DNA of 64,000 nucleotides. Origin: Epicoccum nigrum. Taxonomy: Eukaryota; Ascomycota; Dothideomycetes; Pleosporales; Didymellaceae. The number at the start of each line of letters is the position of its first letter. Positions within the stretch are counted from its first letter, which is position 1. The notes under the pieces are model-generated. The model made no database searches and was not told where the DNA came from. It saw only the letters and a list, made by a program, of their open reading frames with translations. Positions 59,769 to 64,000 of this stretch are shown piece by piece. The translations under genes and the position numbers were made by a program. Location of the stretch: the NCBI GenBank assembly GCA_002116315.1, contig KZ107860.1, positions 372,001 to 436,000 of the forward strand. Reading direction: 5' to 3'.

Positions 59769-60815
59769 CGTCCCGGACTATGTGGGATGTATGTCTTTTT
59801 AGAAGAGTTCGACCGTAGTGCGTGTGGAATATTGATTTGTGTAATGATGAACAAATACATGATTGCTGAAGCTTACACAAGTCCTGTTTCGTCGTCCCAG
59901 TTTAGGAATAAATGTTCTGAACACTACTGACCAAATACTTACAGAGAAGTCTTGATCATGTAGGCCTACTGCCTCAATCTCACGTAGTTTTATCGCGGGG
60001 CTGCTCACGCGTAGCACCACAAGGGTGGAGTGCCATCCGGTGGTACCGCTATTGTTACGGTAAGCGTAGTGAGAAGCTGCGTACAATCAAGGAGCGTAGC
60101 GAGTGGCTCGCTTCTATTGCGATGCTGAACGCGTCGTAACCTAGGGGGCCCTTCACTGCCTCTACAAGCAAGTATCTGCGTAGTAGCAGCAGCAGCGCTT
60201 TAGACGACATTGTATCTGACAAGCCAATATCGTCCTGGTGTTGAAGACATGGTAGTACCGGTTGAGACGCTCATTGGTTGTATTTCCGCACGACCAATAA
60301 ACTAGACCGAATGCCATATCAGGCCCAACAGTTATATAGAGACATCGTTCCAGGGTCGAGCACCCTTCTCGAGCCGAGGCTAGAAATGTTGTTGGTTTGC
60401 TGCTGCTGAAATTCAACAGTGAGGGTCAGTGAGTGTGAATGATATATTGTACCACCGATTGCGCACTTTGCACGATTATGGTGTAGAAGGTGTTCTCTGA
60501 AGCGTGTTAAAGCATGTTCTCTCGGTTTAGATGGGTCTCCACCATCGGTAAAGTTTCGGTGCCGCTGCTAGGAATTTTGTACCCATATAACTGCTTCCCC
60601 GAACATTCACAGCAGCGACATATTTTTGCTCACCAAGCGCAAGCATTCGGTCTGTATAGAAGCCTTGTTCCTATATTCATGCTCATTATTTCTTTACGAA
60701 AATGACGTAGGGCGTGGTGGGCAGCGCACGGGTCAGTACTAATTTTTCAGCAATATATACGTTACGCTGAAAATTCTTCTCATCAAATCTCTCAAGGCGG
60801 ATGAGAGTTGTGACC
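59769..60815. other. intergenic region upstream of tRNA-Pro
   Basis: 1.05 kb. No protein gene recognised. An imperfect GAGCG/CGCTC-rich inverted element lies near 60090-60112. No obvious upstream pol III element was identified beyond the gene-internal boxes. Confidence 0.5.
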
Positions 60816-60830
60816 GGCCTGGTGGTCTAG

Positions 60831-60879
60831 GTAAGCGCTTACAGCCTCTTCTTCACCGAACTCAACTAACAACTACCAG
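60831..60879 (+). other. spliceosomal-type intron inside tRNA D-loop (putative)
   Basis: 49 nt beginning GTAAGC and ending CTACCAG, with branch-like AACTAAC whose A (60869) lies ten bases before the acceptor. Length and signals match mRNA introns in this window. The first twelve bases (GTAAGCGCTTAC) are a perfect palindrome. AG precedes the insert and also ends it, so the boundary can slide by two bases. Confidence 0.8.
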
Positions 60880-60900
60880 TGGTATGATTGTCGCTTCGGG

Positions 60901-60931
60901 TTCTTGCCCAGGTATCTTCGATATCGTAGAT
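60901..60931 (+). other. canonical tRNA intron (position 37/38)
   Basis: 31 nt immediately 3' of the anticodon plus one base, where fungal nuclear tRNA introns are cut by the Sen endonuclease. Confidence 0.88.
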
Positions 60932-60968
60932 TGTGACAGGCCCCGGGTTCGAATCCCGGCCAGGCCCG

Positions 60969-60975
60969 TTTTTTT
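60969..60975 (+). terminator. RNA polymerase III terminator
   Basis: A run of seven T starts two bases after the discriminator base of tRNA-Pro, the usual pol III stop. Confidence 0.88.
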
Positions 60976-62523
60976 GCGCAATGCGGATGCTTGCAAGATC
61001 AGGTGTTGTTATTGGAGTACAGCACAGCACGCAAGAAGTGCCAGACCTATCATTTTTGCACAAAGTATTTCAGAGGGCCGGCTTATGCACCTGCTCGTAA
61101 TCAATATAGGCTCAACATGCTATGAATGAGGCGACGTCGCAAAGGAAATGTTGTACTAGCCCCAAGCCTCACTTCACATTCCGTCTTGGAGTCGGGCTCT
61201 GCCATCGATCATCACCATGAGCTTGTCGTTCAGCAGTACAGTGAGCAGGGGGGTTTTTTTTTTTTTTTTTAACCGAATCCAGTGCCTACTGACATGTTGT
61301 TGCTTTGCTATCATTATTACTGTGCTGTGCCTGATCTTGCCTGTGTTCAGGCTAAGCCCTGTGTTGGCCCGTTCACACCGCCCAGCCACGTTCCTGGCAC
61401 TGCCCAGCTGCCAAACCTCATCGAGGAGACTTTGCGAATCCTGCCGTGGCACTCCCGCGGGACGCGCCTTACATCTTTGTGTTGCCGTGGGAGAGGTCAG
61501 CACACCAGATCATTGATCTTGCTTGTTCTGTATCAGAATCTTGCCATTGAGCAGCGCCTTATCAGCCAACGAGCCTCATGACGACAGCTCCCACCAGTCA
61601 CATCCTGTCAATATAGCCTCCGTCAGAGTCTAATAATTACCACCTCATCATCGCGACTGCATCTCAGTGAGGTGATACGGTCGGGCGGAGACCCGATCTT
61701 CAGGGACGCACCCGCGGGAGTACACAAGTATTACCAACCTCACCGCGGTGTTGGCTTGATGATACGATTCGCAAGAACCCCCTTGTGGCATGGCTTTAAA
61801 CGTGCGCGAGTTCAACAGATCTGGTCGCCACGCACACCGACTTTGTTGCAATGGCTGCAGCGAGCTGGTGCATACGTGTGGGCAAGCAGACACCAGTCAA
61901 GCCCACGAAAAGGGCGATTAGCAGCCACATATTGGCCGCGTGAGACTCAGGTGTTCCGAACGCATCACTCCTGCTTCAGACAGCGTTGAAAGTGCGGGGT
62001 GCCATCTGGAGTGGATCGTCTACCATTGGCCCGGGTAAGCCCCAGGCCTATTGCAGTGTAGCTAGCAGGCGGATTCAGCGGGGCCTAAGCTCCATGCATA
62101 TCCATGTTGAGACGTCCAGCGTGCATGCTGTGTCCAGAGTCCAGAGTTGCTGATCACGCCAATCACGAATGCGTGTTTTGTGAATTTCTAGTGCGCGCGC
62201 AAGCAACTGGCATCTCACGCCAGCGTATTGACCGCCTGTGTGAAGGAAGGAGCCAGAAACGGCTAGGGTTCCGAGCTGGATTCAAAACTGCGAGGTTTCC
62301 TCAATGCTCAATCGATCATCCATCATTCCTCCACACCTCCGGCTGCATTCGATAGCAAAGTCCGAGTCGCTCCGAGCTAGTTACACCGCATATCGTAATA
62401 CCTACTTAATATCTGCGCCTATCTGCGCCTATCTTCCCCGCTTCTGTCCATCCCTCTCCTGCATCTATCTCACTTCAAAACACCAACTCACCAACTCACA
62501 CTTTACACGGACTCAACACCATC
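60976..62523. other. intergenic region upstream of the repeat-protein gene
   Basis: 1.55 kb without recognisable genes. A 17-T run lies at 61254-61270. The last 120 bp (62400-62520) is a C-rich, A-containing leader with short repeats (ATCTGCGCCT twice, CCAACTCA twice), typical of a strongly expressed fungal gene. Confidence 0.5.
61254..61270. repeat. poly-T tract
   Basis: Seventeen consecutive T preceded by six G. Confidence 0.95.
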
Positions 62524-63372
62524 ATGTCTGGCCCACGTCTTCTCCGCACACAAGGTCCCCGTCTTCTTGACACTCAAGGTCCCCGCCTGCTCAGGACTGA
62601 AGGACCTCGTCTGCTGCGCACTGCTGAGGGACCACGCCTGCTCAAGACCCAGACTCGCAGCATGCATGCCAACGGACCTCGCCTTCTTCGCACCCAAGGT
62701 CCACGCCTCCTGAAGACAGAGGGACCTCGCCTTCTCAAGACACAGGGACCTCGTCTTCTCAAAACCCAAAGCCGCAGCCTGCACGAGACTGGAGCGACCA
62801 GCTCATCGTCACTCCTCACATCCGACAAGACCACTTTCGGCTCGCTGGGTCCCAAACTTCCGTCTTCGGATGCCGCGGCCTGGAAGCATGAGACTGGCAA
62901 TGCCATGCGTCACTTCAACACAAGTCGATCGCTGAAAGCCGTCAACGACAGCTCTACCATCGACTTCATGTACGTCCCGGACTTCAACCCGGACCTGAAG
63001 ACTCCGTCTACCAAAATTAATGTACCCATCATTTTGTCGACTGCTACGTCTTCAGCGACACAGGCTGCTGCCGCTGAGACAGAACAGCCGGTACTTCTGC
63101 CCACTGCTTAGTTTGAGAGCTTTGGACTGATCATGCAGGTGATGCAACCGACCATCTACACTGCTGCCGCCGGTAGCGCGCATATCCACGCGCCGTCCGC
63201 GATTTCTGATATGACGGAGGGCAACCACATTGACTTCCAAGGTATGGCTTCGAAGGTTACAAGGAACATTCAACAGCCTGTGGAGGAGGCTGAGAGCATG
63301 GTCAAGCAGATCTGGAACGGCTTTGTTGAGGACGTCTTTGGTCCCAAGCATGGCAGTGCATCGAAGGCTTGA
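62524..63372 (+). CDS. octapeptide-repeat protein of unknown function
   Basis: Not a known family. Two exons (62524-63090 and 63139-63372; 48-nt GTACTT...CAG intron, phase 0) give 266 aa. Right after MS come nine copies of the octapeptide GPRLL[RKD]T[QE]. They form a block of five copies ending TRSMHAN and a block of four ending SRSLHET, so the array has a higher-order pattern. There is no signal peptide, membrane helix or Kex2-type KR site in the array. It is strongly basic. Downstream is a Ser/Thr-rich linker, HETGNAMRHFNTSRSLKAVN, and FMYVPDFNPDLKTPSTKINV. Exon 2 encodes an acidic helical tail (FQGMASKVTRNIQQPVEEAE, then VKQIWNGFVEDVFGPKHG). The leader is C-rich and compact. Nucleic-acid or membrane binding by the Arg/Lys-spaced repeats is only a guess. 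Confidence 0.85.
62530..62769 (+). repeat. coding tandem repeat, nine octapeptide units
   Basis: Units of 24 bp (one of 27 bp with an inserted Ala, and two seven-residue spacers) encode GPRLL[RKD]T[QE]. Synonymous third positions differ among units (GGTCCCCG, GGACCTCG, GGACCACG), so the array is not a very recent duplication and the protein pattern appears conserved. Confidence 0.92.
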
Positions 63373-64000
63373 ACAGCTGATGAGATGGTTGGAGCATCGT
63401 CGGCAGACGCTCGCGTAACTCGTGGTGATGACCTTTCACTTTTCTTTAAATGGAGCGATTGAGTCCGGAACAGCTTGAAGTGCTCAAGCTTATGAGACAT
63501 GAACAATATATATTTAATTTCACTTACTTACACTCAACCACCGTGTCACGTCTGATTTGACTCGTAGCCACTTCATCGTTCCGGACATCGATAGCAAGCG
63601 TCTATATATACCTCATCGTATGTACGAGCTCGCCTAACTGAGGGCGTGATATTCTACCAAGCCAAGAAGAATAGCGTGACCGATCGGAATGTTTGCAACA
63701 GCGTAGTTGAAACCTTCTATGCATGTTGCTTCTTGGTAAGATATCTTCCGGGATTATAATCAAAACCTGAGCCGTCTCCTAAACACATTGCAGGATCTCC
63801 AACTCTAGAATCGATTGCCAAACATGTACTTAACGCAGGCCTAAAGGAGGGGTGCTTTTTTATTCTCGTCATTAATATCGAGGTTGTCTAGGGTACACTC
63901 GATGGGAAGACCACAGATTCGAAGCCGATAGATAATGACTTGAATCTTTTCTTCGTTTGATACATGAACAGCTAATGTTTGTGCGATATGCTATCGGCAA
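63373..64000. other. downstream flank to window end
   Basis: 628 bp, AT-richer, no gene recognised. Confidence 0.5.

Larger units (their letters stand above)
60816..60967 (+). tRNA. tRNA-Pro (anticodon CGG) with two intervening sequences
   Basis: All arms of a proline tRNA are present. Acceptor stem GGCCTGG (60816-60822) pairs perfectly with CCAGGCC (60960-60966), and the discriminator is C60967. The anticodon stem GTCGC (60890-60894) pairs with GTGAC (60933-60937) with one G-U. The loop TTCGGG-T gives anticodon CGG (60897-60899). The T-arm is CCGGG-TTCGAAT-CCCGG (60943-60959). A normal nuclear tRNA intron of 31 nt (60901-60931) lies after position 37. A second, 49-nt insert (60831-60879) splits the D-loop between positions 15 and 16. 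Removing both yields a standard 72-nt tRNA with D-loop AG-TGGTA. B box GGTTCGAATCC is intact (60946-60956), and seven T follow the gene. The A box is interrupted by the D-loop insert. Without the insert this would be an ordinary fungal tRNA-Pro; whether the transcript is matured is unknown. Confidence 0.9.

Noticed and set aside
60090..60112. Inverted GAGCG/CGCTC element considered as a transposon end
   Set aside because: The match is imperfect and no partner repeat or target-site duplication could be found.

Overview
The window looks like nuclear DNA of a filamentous ascomycete. It has short GT-AG introns (mostly 48-62 nt, CTAAC/CTGAC-like branch points), a division-1 chitin synthase, an Ecm33-type GPI protein, a HET-domain relic and a sedolisin protease. 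Dothideomycetes is my best guess for the class, but this is inference. I see no plasmid, phage, CRISPR or intact transposon. Exon joins were worked out by hand from splice signals, phase and family resemblance. All 23 protein models sum to whole codons, although the 5' ends of a few remain open.

Layout. 1-12 kb: a cytochrome P450 (+), SNF1 kinase (-), a Dal5-type MFS transporter (-), a small probably mitochondrial protein (+) with a likely GC-AG intron, and a low-molecular-weight tyrosine phosphatase (-). 13-21 kb: chitin synthase, an eleven-zinc-knuckle protein and lipoate-protein ligase, all +. 22-31 kb: an orphan zinc-finger protein, a secreted tripeptidyl-peptidase (-), a two-exon small membrane protein (-) and a decayed HET gene (-). 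31-38 kb: QCR7 and an Ndt1-type NAD+ carrier transcribed divergently, an unresolved hypothetical gene and a 3-methyladenine DNA glycosylase. 38-42 kb: a gene-poor stretch with poly-G runs and a 10-N gap. 42-51 kb: ECM33, an orphan protein, a 3.5-kb gene-poor stretch and MNN9. 51-60 kb: SPF45 splicing factor (-), a Pcs60-type acyl-CoA synthetase, a large orphan protein and an alpha/beta hydrolase. 60-64 kb: a tRNA-Pro gene and an octapeptide-repeat protein.

Functional themes. Cell-wall biogenesis is represented three times (chitin synthase, Ecm33, Mnn9). Mitochondrial or peroxisomal metabolism is represented by Qcr7, the NAD+ carrier, lipoate ligase and Pcs60, and SNF1 is the master regulator of carbon derepression. 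These genes are not in one cluster and I infer no operon-like unit.

The most unusual object is the tRNA-Pro(CGG) gene at 60816-60967. It has the ordinary intron after position 37. It is also interrupted in its D-loop by a 49-nt segment with the features of this genome's spliceosomal introns: GTAAG donor, CTAAC branch point and CAG acceptor. Other points of interest are the GPRLL[RK]T[QE] repeat protein and the HET gene broken by two stop codons and an exact 16-bp triplication.
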